This document shows positions 16,974 to 25,533 of a stretch of DNA of 64,000 nucleotides, piece by piece; the stretch's first letter is position 1, and each line of letters begins with the position of its first letter. Under the pieces are notes generated by a model, which made no database searches, was not told the origin of the DNA, and worked only from the letters and a program-made list of their open reading frames with translations. This stretch comes from Burkholderiales bacterium (GTDB taxonomy: Bacteria; Pseudomonadota; Gammaproteobacteria; Burkholderiales; Burkholderiaceae_C): NCBI GenBank assembly GCA_025358485.1, contig JANYJJ010000065.1:1-64000 (forward strand). The letters run 5' to 3'. Position numbers and translations under genes: made by a program.

Positions 16974-18665
16974 TCAATCGTTGGCGTAAATGTCGACGTC
17001 TTTGGTCTCTTTGACAAACAGCATGCCGATCACGAAGGTGACCGCCGCAATGATCACGGGGTACCACAGACCGTTGTACATGTTGCCGGTCTGCGCCACG
17101 ATGGCGAAAGCGGTGGTGGGCAGCAAGCCCCCAAACCAGCCGTTGCCAATGTGGTACGGCAAGCTCATTGACGTGTAGCGAATGCGGGTGGGGAACATCT
17201 CCACCAACATGGCAGCGATTGGGCCGTACACCATGGTCACGTAAATTACCAAGATGGCCAAAATGCCCACGATGGTCCACCACTGGCCGCTCATGAAGGT
17301 GATGGGCTTGGCCTTGGCGGGGTAGCCGGCTTCTTTCAGCGCGCCAGAAACAGCTTTCTTGAATTCGCCGTCTTTCTTCTTCGCTTCATCGGTGGGCAAA
17401 CCTTTGGAGGTGTAGCCCTCAATCACCTTGTCGCCGATGGCGATTTTGGCGGGGCCTGTGCCCACGATGTTGTCGTAGCTCACCGAGCTGCTGGCCAACA
17501 CCTGTTTGGCAATGTCACACGAGCTGGTGAACTTCACAGTGCCGGTTGGGTTGAACTGAAACGAGCACTCGTTGGGGTCGGCCGTCACGGTGACCTTGTT
17601 TTTGACCTGCGCCGCCGCCAGTTCAGGGTTGGCAGCTTCGGCCAACATTTTGAAAAGCGGGAAGAAGGTGAGTGCCGCGATCAAACAGCCCGCCATGATG
17701 ATGGGCTTGCGGCCGATCTTGTCTGACAGTGTGCCGAAGATGATGAAGAACGGCGTGCCGATGATGAGTGACACGGCGATCAAAATGTTGGCTGTCGGGC
17801 CGTCCACTTTGAGCGACTGCGTCAAGAAAAACAGCGCATAAAACTGGCCCGTGTACCAGACCACGGCTTGACCGGCAGTCAGGCCGACCAGCGCCAAAAT
17901 CACGATCTTCAGGTTCTTCCACTGGCCGAAAGATTCAGTCAACGGTGCCTTCGAAGTTTTGCCTTCTTCCTTCATTTTCTTGAAGGCAGGCGACTCGTTC
18001 ATGCTCAGGCGGATGTAGACGCTGACGGCCAACAACAGAATCGACACCAAAAACGGAACGCGCCAGCCCCAATCGGCAAACGCCTCTTCACCGATGATGG
18101 TGCGGGTGCCCAAAATCACCATCAGCGACAGGAACAAGCCCAGCGTGGCCGTGGTTTGAATCCACGAAGTGAAAGCGCCGCGCTTGTCATGCGGCGCGTG
18201 CTCTGCCACGTAGGTTGCAGCGCCACCGTACTCACCGCCCAGCGCCAAGCCTTGCAGCAAGCGAAGTGCGATCAAGATGACTGGCGCAGCCACGCCAATG
18301 GCGGCGTAGTTTGGCAAACAGCCGACGATGAAGGTCGACAAACCCATGATCAAAATCGTGACCAAGAAGGTGTACTTGCGGCCAATCATGTCGCCCAAAC
18401 GGCCAAAGAAAATGGCTCCGAAAGGACGCACGATGAAGCCAGCGGCAAACGCTAACAACGCGAAGATGAAGGCTGAACCTGCGTCCAAGCCTGAGAAAAA
18501 TTGCTTGGCTATGATCGAGGCGAGTGAGCCGTACAGATAGAAGTCGTACCACTCGAAAACTGTGCCCAAGCTGGAAGCAAAGATGACCTTCTTTTCTTCG
18601 CCCGTCATGGGGTTGTCGCCCCGAGGTTTCAGCCGTGCCGCGGTGGCTGCTGCGTTTGTTGCCAT
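16974..18665 (-). CDS. MHS-family (metabolite:H+ symporter) MFS transporter with large extra loop
   Basis: Secondary transporter, 563 residues, twelve predicted helices. Typical MHS signature GTVFEWYDFYLYGSLASI near residue 33, GRLGDMIGRKYTFL near 88, RLLQGLALGGEYGGAATYVAE near 136. Between helices 8 and 9 is a soluble insertion of about 100 residues (roughly 345-450, Lys/Ala-rich, two cysteines in ECSF and SSCDI), absent from the about 430-residue members such as ProP and KgtP. ATG 18665 has GGAG 9 nt upstream and is preferred to 18680. Substrate unknown; a carboxylate is likely for the family. Confidence 0.87.
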   Translation of the reverse strand: MATNAAATAARLKPRGDNPMTGEEKKVIFASSLGTVFEWYDFYLYGSLASIIAKQFFSGLDAGSAFIFALLAFAAGFIVRPFGAIFFGRLGDMIGRKYTFLVTILIMGLSTFIVGCLPNYAAIGVAAPVILIALRLLQGLALGGEYGGAATYVAEHAPHDKRGAFTSWIQTTATLGLFLSLMVILGTRTIIGEEAFADWGWRVPFLVSILLLAVSVYIRLSMNESPAFKKMKEEGKTSKAPLTESFGQWKNLKIVILALVGLTAGQAVVWYTGQFYALFFLTQSLKVDGPTANILIAVSLIIGTPFFIIFGTLSDKIGRKPIIMAGCLIAALTFFPLFKMLAEAANPELAAAQVKNKVTVTADPNECSFQFNPTGTVKFTSSCDIAKQVLASSSVSYDNIVGTGPAKIAIGDKVIEGYTSKGLPTDEAKKKDGEFKKAVSGALKEAGYPAKAKPITFMSGQWWTIVGILAILVIYVTMVYGPIAAMLVEMFPTRIRYTSMSLPYHIGNGWFGGLLPTTAFAIVAQTGNMYNGLWYPVIIAAVTFVIGMLFVKETKDVDIYAND

Positions 18666-18863
18666 GTCTTGTGTCTCCATAAAAGGAGCGCCACCTCCCT
18701 CGGCGACGCTTGGAGGCCATCATCAGGGCAGGCTCTGACCCTGGTCTGACGGCGCACTGAACGCAGTCTGACAAGCTTGGTAGCAACCCGCGTGAGTTTT
18801 TTCTTAATGTGAGAAGTGGGCTGTTGGGCGTTTCGCACAAACCCTAGGCAGTGCAATCACGCG

Positions 18864-19514
18864 TCAGCGTTTGATGCCGAGGCGTGGTGCGCCGTGCTCA
18901 GACCAAGCGGCTGTTGCAAACCAAACGCCGTCGGTGATGAAGTCGCGCAGCATGGGCAGCGCATCAACACCCCAAAACACCTTGCCGTTCACCACCAAAC
19001 TTGGGACGCCGAACACACCCAAGGCGATGGCTCGATCGGTGGCGTCTTTGAGGGCTTGCTTCACGTCGACGTCGGTGGCGTTTCTGTAGGGTGCGAGTCG
19101 GGTAGTCAGTTCAGCCAGACGCTTGGGATCGTTGGCGTTGGCGTCGGGGTTCGCATTACCCCGCCAAACATGGCGCAACACTTGTTCGCACACATGTCTG
19201 TTGGGTGTGTCGCCAGGCGCGGCACAAGCCACCATCAATCGCAGCAGCGCCAAGGGGTTGAAAGGGTGCTCTGCGGGTGTTTGCAGTTCGATGCCATGTT
19301 GATGGGCCAACCAGTGCACTTGCCTGAAAGTCCAAGCGCGTTTGGGCTCGATCTCAGCTGGGCCTTTTTGGCCGTGCTGCGCCAACATGCCCGCAAACAG
19401 CACGGGCCGGTAGCTGACGCTGTAGCTCAGGCCTTCCAGCACGTCAGGCAGGCGTTCAAACGCCAAATAGGCGTAGGGGCTGATGGGGTCGAAATAGAAG
19501 TCGATGTGGGTCAT
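18864..19514 (-). CDS. 2-hydroxychromene-2-carboxylate isomerase family protein (DsbA/GST-kappa fold)
   Basis: 216 residues. Starts MTHIDFYFDPISPYAYLAFERL, the thioredoxin-fold N-terminus of the family with Ser in place of a CxxC pair, and ends with LGVFGVPSLVVNGKVFWGVDALPML. Characterised members isomerise hydroxychromene carboxylates in naphthalene breakdown with glutathione; here no aromatic pathway is adjacent, so the substrate is open. It overlaps the DUF1289 gene by four bases and is at the end of the HMG-CoA lyase transcription unit. A second relative lies at 29569-30180. Confidence 0.8.
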   Translation of the reverse strand: MTHIDFYFDPISPYAYLAFERLPDVLEGLSYSVSYRPVLFAGMLAQHGQKGPAEIEPKRAWTFRQVHWLAHQHGIELQTPAEHPFNPLALLRLMVACAAPGDTPNRHVCEQVLRHVWRGNANPDANANDPKRLAELTTRLAPYRNATDVDVKQALKDATDRAIALGVFGVPSLVVNGKVFWGVDALPMLRDFITDGVWFATAAWSEHGAPRLGIKR

Positions 19515-19711
19515 ATGAGGCGGCTGGGTGCGTGGCCGCGCCGAACATCAAGTTGAGTCAACACCAAGCGCTTGTCATCGTCATCCAACGTCGACCACGC
19601 GCCAATCTCGGTCAGCGTGCGCAGGCAGCCCTCGCACCAACCGGTGCGCGGGTCGATGCGACAAACCTTGTTGCACGGGCTTGCCACGGCGTCAGTTTTC
19701 AAATCAAGCAT
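19511..19711 (-). CDS. DUF1289 small Cys-rich protein
   Basis: 66 residues from ATG 19711. The core SPCNKVCRIDPRTGWCEGC then LRTLTEIGAW is the DUF1289 pattern, with four conserved cysteines that may bind a metal or iron-sulfur cluster. Function unknown. Its start overlaps the end of the HMG-CoA lyase gene by 8 bp and its stop overlaps the isomerase start, so all three are likely translated from one message. Confidence 0.8.
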   Translation of the reverse strand: MLDLKTDAVASPCNKVCRIDPRTGWCEGCLRTLTEIGAWSTLDDDDKRLVLTQLDVRRGHAPSRLI

Positions 19712-20672
19712 GCACAACACTTTGTGCGCGCTGCTGGTCTCGCTGCTGGTCTCGCTGTTGTTCGCGCTTAGCCAACAACGCACTCCCCGTTCGCGACACG
19801 GGCTTGCGGCCCAGCACCATCGATATGTAGGCGGCTGCGTCGATCAACTTGCTCATGTCGATACCGGTGTCTATGCCCAATCCGTTCAGCATGAAAAGCG
19901 CATCTTCCGTGCCCACATTGCCGGTGGCACCTTTGGCATACGGGCAGCCGCCCAAGCCGGCCACGCTGGCGTCGAAGATGTGGATGCCCATCTGCAAACA
20001 GGCGTAGATGTTGGCCAGCGCTTGGCCGTAGGTGTCGTGGAAATGGCCGCTGACTTCACCAATTGGGTAGTGCTTGAGCGCGCGTTCCATGGCGGCCTGC
20101 ACTTTGACGGGCGTACCCACGCCGATGGTGTCCGCAATGCCGACGTGATCGACGCGTATTGATTTCAGCAACATCACCACGCGCTCGACCTCGTCTGCCG
20201 ACACCTCGCCCTGATATGGGCAACCCATCGCGCACGACACCGCAGAGCGCACCTTGATGCCTGCCTCATGCGCCGCCACCACCACAGGCCGAAAGCGTTC
20301 GATGCTTACTTCGATGCTGCAATTGATGTTGCGCTGGCTGAAGGCTTCAGTGGCCGCAGCAAACACCACAATCTCATGCGGGCGTTGGCCCAAAGGCAGT
20401 GCCAATGCGGCCTCCAGGCCTTTCATGTTGGGCGTGAGCACCGAGTATCGAACGCCTTCGTGGCGTTGTATGCCGCTCATTACCTGGGCGTTGTCGGCCA
20501 TTTGCGGCACCCATTTCGGGCTGACAAAACTGGTGGCTTCAATCTCACGCAAACCGGCGGCTTGCAGCAAATGAATCAGCTCCACCTTCTGCTGTGCCGA
20601 CACCGGCTGCGATTCATTCTGCAAACCGTCGCGCGGGCCGACTTCAACGAGGCTGACTTGTTTGGGGATCAT
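19704..20672 (-). CDS. mvaB: Hydroxymethylglutaryl-CoA lyase
   Basis: Cleaves HMG-CoA into acetoacetate and acetyl-CoA, the last step of leucine breakdown (LiuE). 322 residues. VEVGPRDGLQNE at residue 8 binds the divalent metal and substrate; FHDTYGQALANIYACLQMG near 200 carries metal-ligand His; GLGGCPYAKGATGNVGTED near 240 has the catalytic Cys. The C-terminal tail QQRDQQRDQQRAQ is coded by a 12-nt tandem repeat and is likely a local duplication. It is separated from mccA by a 137-bp spacer containing a palindromic repeat. Confidence 0.92.
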   Translation of the reverse strand: MIPKQVSLVEVGPRDGLQNESQPVSAQQKVELIHLLQAAGLREIEATSFVSPKWVPQMADNAQVMSGIQRHEGVRYSVLTPNMKGLEAALALPLGQRPHEIVVFAAATEAFSQRNINCSIEVSIERFRPVVVAAHEAGIKVRSAVSCAMGCPYQGEVSADEVERVVMLLKSIRVDHVGIADTIGVGTPVKVQAAMERALKHYPIGEVSGHFHDTYGQALANIYACLQMGIHIFDASVAGLGGCPYAKGATGNVGTEDALFMLNGLGIDTGIDMSKLIDAAAYISMVLGRKPVSRTGSALLAKREQQRDQQRDQQRAQSVVHA

Positions 20673-20711
20673 GGCTCAAGGCTGATTGTGAAAATGATGC
20701 AAATAACCCAT

Positions 20712-20771
20712 CCCGTTCGCACTGAGGTATCGAAGTCTCGCGCTGGACTTCGATACCTCAGCCCGAACGGG
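20712..20771. repeat. Palindromic repeat family 2, full copy
   Basis: Inverted repeat of about 26-bp arms: left CACTGAGGTATCGAAGTC, right GACTTCGATACCTCAGCC, with an 8-nt centre and CCGTTCG/CGAACGG at the outer ends. The right arm is identical over 27 bases to sequence inside the hydrolase gene at 25439-25465. It lies between mccA and mvaB. Confidence 0.85.
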
Positions 20772-20809
20772 GTCGTGCGATGTGCTTTCAACATGCCCAG
20801 CGGCTCGCT

Positions 20810-22843
20810 TCAAGCCAAGGTCAGCAACTCGCCGCCTTCACTCACTTGATCGCCAACGGCGTATAAAAGTTCGGCCACCGTGCCGTCGCGCGGGGCGTTG
20901 ATGGTGTGTTCCATCTTCATGGCTTCCATCACTGCCAGGGCTTGGCCTTGTTTGACGGCTTGGCCGGGCTTGGCGAGAAAAGAGATCACTTTGCCTGGCA
21001 TGGGCGCGGTGAGTCGGCCGCCGCTGCTGGCCGCATCGGCGGCTTGCGCAATGGCGTGGGCGGTGGGGTCGATCAAACGCAGCGAAGTCGAAGCCTGCGC
21101 ACCGAAGATGGCGAGCCGGTCTTGCTGTGCGTACACAGTGAGCGTGCTGCGTTGTGTTGCCACCGTGACGTCAAACACCTCGGGGCTGCGATGAATAAAT
21201 GCCATCGCCAAACGCTGCTCGCCCACCAGTAAATCCATCGCACCTTCTTTGCTGCGTGACAAGCGACAGACGTGGTGTTCACCGCCCACCTCCACATCGA
21301 AGCGACGCAGCGCCGTGCCGTGCAATCGCCAGCCATCGCGGCGCGACCACGGGTCAGATGTTTGCGTGGCGGCCTCTGCTGTCAGCGTGTGCGCGACCAA
21401 ACCGGCCAGAGCCCATTCCAAGCTCAGCGGCTCGGCGTTGAACAGGGCAGGGCGCTCACGCTCGATGAGCGCGGTGTCCAAGTCGGCCCCTGCAAAAGAC
21501 GCGCTGCGCACCACGCGGCGCAAGAAGGCCACGTTGGTGTGCAGGCCCACCAAATGGGTTTGGCTCAAGGCCGCGTCCATGCGCGCCAAAGCTTGATCGC
21601 GGTTAACGCCCCAGACGAGGAGCTTGGCAATCATCGAGTCGTAAAACGGTGACACCTCATCGCCTTGCGCAAAGCCTGAATCGACGCGCACCGCAGCCGC
21701 GTCGTGAAAACCTTCGCCGTCGGCATTGCGACTGAAGGCCACATGCTCAGGCCAGCGTGCCACTTGCAGCGTGCCGGTGGCGGGCAGAAATTGCGCGTCA
21801 GGGTTTTCGGCGCAAATGCGCGCTTCAATCGCATGACCACGCAGCTTCAATTCATGCTGCTTCAACGGCAAAGGCTGGCCGCTGGCCACGCGCAATTGCC
21901 ACTCCACAAAGTCCAAACCCGTCACGGCCTCAGTCACCGGGTGCTCGACTTGCAGGCGCGTGTTCATCTCCATGAAATAAAAGCGCAAGTCGCCGTCGGG
22001 CTGCGGCTCGACGATGAATTCAACCGTGCCCGCGCCCACGTAGTGCACCGCTTTGGCGGCTGCCACAGCGGCTGCGCCCATGCTGCTGCGGCGTTCATCG
22101 CTCAAGCCCGGAGCGGGCGCTTCTTCCAGCACTTTTTGGTGGCGGCGCTGCACCGAACAGTCGCGCTCAAAGAGGTAGATCACATCGCCCTGTGTGTCGC
22201 CGAACACCTGGATTTCAATGTGGCGGGGGCGGGTGACGTAGCGCTCGATCAGCACCGCGTCGTCGCCAAAACTGTTGATGGCTTCGCGCTTGCACGAGGC
22301 CAGGGCCGCATCAAATTCAGCCGCGCTGTCGACAGCCCGCATGCCCTTACCACCGCCGCCTGCGCTGGCTTTGATGAGCACCGGGTAGCCGATGCGGTCG
22401 GCCTCGCGCTTGAGCAGCGCGGGGTCTTGATCGGCACCGTGATAGCCCGGCACCAAAGGCACACCGGCGCGCTCCATGAGTTGCTTGGACTCGGCCTTCA
22501 AGCCCATGGCTTTCAGCGCCGAAGGCGGCGGGCCTATGAAGACCAAACCGGCGTCGGCACAGGCCTGCGCAAACTCGGCGTTCTCGCTCAAAAAACCGTA
22601 GCCGGGGTGGACGGCTTGCGCGCCTGTGGCCAGGGCCGCAGCAATGATGCGGTCACCGCGCAGGTAACTTTCCGCCGGTGCAGCAGCACCGATGTGCACT
22701 GCTTCGTCGCAGGCCAACACGTGTTTGGCGTGGGCGTCGGCGTCGGAAAAAACGGCCACCGTGCGAACACCCATCTTGCGTGCCGTGGTCGCCACTCGGC
22801 AGGCAATTTCTCCCCTGTTGGCGATCAGGATTTTTTTGAACAT
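20810..22843 (-). CDS. mccA: 3-methylcrotonyl-CoA carboxylase biotin-carrying alpha subunit
   Basis: ATP-dependent biotin carboxylase plus biotin carrier, 677 residues. Start MFKKILIANRGEIACRV at 22843 with GGAGG 8 nt upstream (the frame extends to 22936). KASAGGGGKGMRAV near 160 is the ATP-grasp loop, MEMNTRLQVEHPVTE near 290 the active site, and AVMEAMKMEHTI near 640 the biotinylation site. Acyl-CoA carboxylase alpha subunits look alike; methylcrotonyl specificity is inferred from mccB, liuC and mvaB around it. Confidence 0.88.
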   Translation of the reverse strand: MFKKILIANRGEIACRVATTARKMGVRTVAVFSDADAHAKHVLACDEAVHIGAAAPAESYLRGDRIIAAALATGAQAVHPGYGFLSENAEFAQACADAGLVFIGPPPSALKAMGLKAESKQLMERAGVPLVPGYHGADQDPALLKREADRIGYPVLIKASAGGGGKGMRAVDSAAEFDAALASCKREAINSFGDDAVLIERYVTRPRHIEIQVFGDTQGDVIYLFERDCSVQRRHQKVLEEAPAPGLSDERRSSMGAAAVAAAKAVHYVGAGTVEFIVEPQPDGDLRFYFMEMNTRLQVEHPVTEAVTGLDFVEWQLRVASGQPLPLKQHELKLRGHAIEARICAENPDAQFLPATGTLQVARWPEHVAFSRNADGEGFHDAAAVRVDSGFAQGDEVSPFYDSMIAKLLVWGVNRDQALARMDAALSQTHLVGLHTNVAFLRRVVRSASFAGADLDTALIERERPALFNAEPLSLEWALAGLVAHTLTAEAATQTSDPWSRRDGWRLHGTALRRFDVEVGGEHHVCRLSRSKEGAMDLLVGEQRLAMAFIHRSPEVFDVTVATQRSTLTVYAQQDRLAIFGAQASTSLRLIDPTAHAIAQAADAASSGGRLTAPMPGKVISFLAKPGQAVKQGQALAVMEAMKMEHTINAPRDGTVAELLYAVGDQVSEGGELLTLA

Positions 22844-22859
22844 CAAAGCCTCCAACAAA

Positions 22860-23474
22860 CTATGGACTGACTTGAATCGACGTGCCTGCCATGCGCCCCG
22901 ACAGCTTGCGCAGCAAACCTCGAAACAGCCGCGCAAACTTCCAAATCAAAACAATCATCACGACCAACGCCACGGCCAGCACCGCAAAAAAAGCCATCGG
23001 GTGCATCCACGACATCCACAGCGCAGCGGGCACGGCGGCGTCACCGACGAGTGACATGCCGATGTTGGAAAAAGGTTCGGGCGATGTGTTCACTGCCGCG
23101 CGCGTGGTGGTCTTGGCCACGTGACTGGTGGCCGCCAAGGTGCCACCCAACAAGGCCGCGACCATGGCCCAGGTGCCCTGATCGGCCCCAAACACGCTGG
23201 CGGCCAAAGCCGCACCTGCCGGGATGCGCACGACGGTGTGCACCACGTCCCACAGCGTGTCGATGCCGGGAATCTTGTCGGCGAAAAATTCCATGAACAG
23301 CATCAAACCACTGCCGCCCAACATGGCCGGGTGCTGCAGCACTTTCAAGCCAGTGGGCAAATCGACCCAACCCAAAAAGCCCGCGATGCCGGTAAGAAAA
23401 ATGACCAAGTAAAGCCTCAAGCCACTGGCCCAACCCAAACCGGCGGCAATGGCCAGCAGATGCGATGTGTCCAT
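22860..23474 (-). CDS. DUF4126 membrane protein
   Basis: 204 residues with four to five hydrophobic segments. Starts MDTSHLLAIAAGLGWASGLRL and contains FADKIPGIDTLWDVVHTVVRIPAGAALAA, the DUF4126 pattern. No function is known for the family. It sits inside the leucine degradation block between liuC and mccA, 16 bp before mccA, so it is cotranscribed, but a link to leucine metabolism is not shown. Confidence 0.75.
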   Translation of the reverse strand: MDTSHLLAIAAGLGWASGLRLYLVIFLTGIAGFLGWVDLPTGLKVLQHPAMLGGSGLMLFMEFFADKIPGIDTLWDVVHTVVRIPAGAALAASVFGADQGTWAMVAALLGGTLAATSHVAKTTTRAAVNTSPEPFSNIGMSLVGDAAVPAALWMSWMHPMAFFAVLAVALVVMIVLIWKFARLFRGLLRKLSGRMAGTSIQVSP

Positions 23475-23500
23475 GATTCAAACCCCTTCGGTATTCGTTA

Positions 23501-24280
23501 TCAGGCCAGCCATGCGGGCGGGCGTTTTTGCAGAAACGATTGAATGCCTTCTTTGCCTTCGACACTCACACGGATGTCGGCAATCCGGCGAGCGGTTTCA
23601 CCACGCAGATCATCGGTGATTTGCAGGCCCGCCACATCTTGCACCAGCGCCTTGCAAGCGCGCGTGGCGAGTGGGCCGTTGGTGACCAGCGCAGCGACGA
23701 TTTCATCGACTTTGGCGTCGAGCGTGTTGACCTCGCAAAGCTCATGCACCAAGCCCATCGCTTGCCCTTGTGTCGCTGTGAAGCGCTCGGCGGTGATGAA
23801 GTAACGCCGTGCTGCTGGTTCGCCCATGGCGCGTATGACGTAGGGGCTGATGGTGGCGGGCAGCAGGCCCAAGCGCGCTTCGCTCAAACAGAAACTCATG
23901 CTGTCAACGGCCACCACCACATCGCACACGGCGGCCAAGCCCACGCCACCGGCATAGCAGTCGCCTTGCAGTCGGCCGACGATGGGGACGGGGCACTGGT
24001 AAATGGCCCACAGCATGTCGGCCAAGGCTTGTGCGTCGGCGCGGTTTTGTTCCCAACTGAAGTCGGCCATGCTGCGCATCCACGACAAATCGGCCCCGGC
24101 GCAAAAGGCTTTGCCGTGACCGCCCAGCACGATGGCGCGCAAGTCGGGCTCACTCGCAAGCTGCCTGAACGTGGCCGTCAGCTCGGCGATGACCTCCTCA
24201 TTGAAAGCGTTGCGAACGTCGGGGCGGTTCAAGTAAACGCGTGCCACGTGGCGGCTGCGTTGCACATCCAGAGTGTTCAT
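23501..24280 (-). CDS. liuC: Methylglutaconyl-CoA hydratase (enoyl-CoA hydratase family)
   Basis: Hydrates 3-methylglutaconyl-CoA to HMG-CoA between the mcc and mvaB steps. 259 residues, crotonase fold: GHGKAFCAGADLSWMRSM near 57 forms the oxyanion hole, and LQGDCYAGGVGLAAVCDVVV near 107 follows; SEARLGLLPATISPYVIRAMG near 133 covers the region of the second catalytic residue. ATG 24280 has GGAAGG just upstream and overlaps the stop of the hydrolase gene. Specific reaction is inferred from context. Confidence 0.85.
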   Translation of the reverse strand: MNTLDVQRSRHVARVYLNRPDVRNAFNEEVIAELTATFRQLASEPDLRAIVLGGHGKAFCAGADLSWMRSMADFSWEQNRADAQALADMLWAIYQCPVPIVGRLQGDCYAGGVGLAAVCDVVVAVDSMSFCLSEARLGLLPATISPYVIRAMGEPAARRYFITAERFTATQGQAMGLVHELCEVNTLDAKVDEIVAALVTNGPLATRACKALVQDVAGLQITDDLRGETARRIADIRVSVEGKEGIQSFLQKRPPAWLA

Positions 24281-25518
24281 GGGGCCTTCCAAACCACGGC
24301 GTCATCGACCGCATAAAACTCACAAGGCGATGCGGCCAAGCGTTCGCAGCTGGCCATGGCGCGCGCATAGGGCCGCTCACCGCCAACAGCCCATGACCAA
24401 GTGCGTTTGACCGGGTGAATCACGAACGCTTTCGGGCTTTCAGCGTTGATCCATTTTTGATAGGCCTCGCGACCCGCGTCGGTGCGCACGGGCACCTTGT
24501 CCAGTTCATCGGTTTTGGCAAAGCCGGTCGCGGCTGGGGTTGCGATGTCGGCCAGCGATTTCAAGTCATGCGCCACTCGCGTTGGCAAGCCCGCTTGCGT
24601 CATGGCCGCCAGCACCTTGGGCTGCCAAATGGGCAGCCCCGCGCGCGACCCGAACATCGCGTGCGCGTCGTTGCCAAAATTGCCAAACGCCACCAACTCA
24701 GCGCGACCGCCGGCTTTTTGATAGCGCTCATGGGCGTCCTTCCAAACCTCCGGCGGAAAGTAGCTGTCGTTGTCACCGTAAAACCAAAGTGACGGCAGCT
24801 TGGTGGTCTCGCCGTAGCTGCCAATGCCGCGCGTCATGTTGCTTTGCCAGCCGGTGCAGCCTTCTTGGCGAAGGCCGCCCGCAAAGTTCACCAGCAGCTT
24901 GGTGCCTGGGTGTGGCTCCATGCCGTAGGCCAGCGTGGTCAGGCCGCCGTGCGACTGGCCCATCACGACGTTGCGCGACACGTCCGCAAACGGCTGCTGG
25001 CCCAACCAATCCAAAGTCCGCCGCACCGACTTGGCCTGCTGCACGCCGTTGCTTTGCACATTGCAGCCGCCGCTGATTTCGTTGCCGCCCGAGCGCGAAA
25101 AACCTTGTCGCATGGGCACAGCCACCAAGTAGCCGCGGCTCACAAACTCGCGCGCCGCCAACGGATAGCGAGCGCGCGTTTGCATGCGTGCGTTGCCAAG
25201 TGCACGGCCGTGGTTGATGACCATCACTGGATGCGGCCCGTCTCCGGGTGGTCGGTACAAGGTGACTTCCAGTTCCGACTCGGTGAAGCCCGTGCTCGGC
25301 ACCATGACCACTTCTTCGCGCAGGGCGGCGTCGAGGTCTTGGGCTGATGCGGTGGCTGAGGACAGGGCAAAGGCGATTGCCAGAAAACCGCCCCCCAAGC
25401 TGGCCCACCACCGTTGTCTCCAACGCCAAGAAACAGAGGGACTTCGATACCTCAGCCCGAACGGGTTCTGTTTGTGTTTCACACTGATCAAATCGCATTG
25501 CGCGAGTAACTGTTTCAC
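24277..25518 (-). CDS. Exported alpha/beta hydrolase (dienelactone hydrolase-like)
   Basis: 413 residues. The GTG start at 25518 has GGAGG at 7 nt, so the long N-terminus is probably real: 34 residues, then a signal core GGGFLAIAFALSSATASAQ. The hydrolase part has HPVMVINHGRALGN, the nucleophile elbow VVMGQSHGGLTTLA (Ser), an Asp in FYGDNDSYFP and His in NFGNDAHAMF. Substrate unknown. The N-terminal region includes a half copy of palindromic repeat family 2, read as NPFGLRYRSPS. It overlaps liuC by four bases; its role in the leucine block is unclear. Confidence 0.75.
   Translation of the reverse strand: MKQLLAQCDLISVKHKQNPFGLRYRSPSVSWRWRQRWWASLGGGFLAIAFALSSATASAQDLDAALREEVVMVPSTGFTESELEVTLYRPPGDGPHPVMVINHGRALGNARMQTRARYPLAAREFVSRGYLVAVPMRQGFSRSGGNEISGGCNVQSNGVQQAKSVRRTLDWLGQQPFADVSRNVVMGQSHGGLTTLAYGMEPHPGTKLLVNFAGGLRQEGCTGWQSNMTRGIGSYGETTKLPSLWFYGDNDSYFPPEVWKDAHERYQKAGGRAELVAFGNFGNDAHAMFGSRAGLPIWQPKVLAAMTQAGLPTRVAHDLKSLADIATPAATGFAKTDELDKVPVRTDAGREAYQKWINAESPKAFVIHPVKRTWSWAVGGERPYARAMASCERLAASPCEFYAVDDAVVWKAP
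25439..25465. repeat. Palindromic repeat family 2, half copy inside the hydrolase gene
   Basis: 27 bases identical to the right arm of the full copy at 20712-20771 (core CTTCGATACCTCAGCCCGAA). It is read in frame in the pre-signal N-terminus of the exported hydrolase. Confidence 0.85.
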
Positions 25519-25533
25519 GGCTTAGCCTCCACT

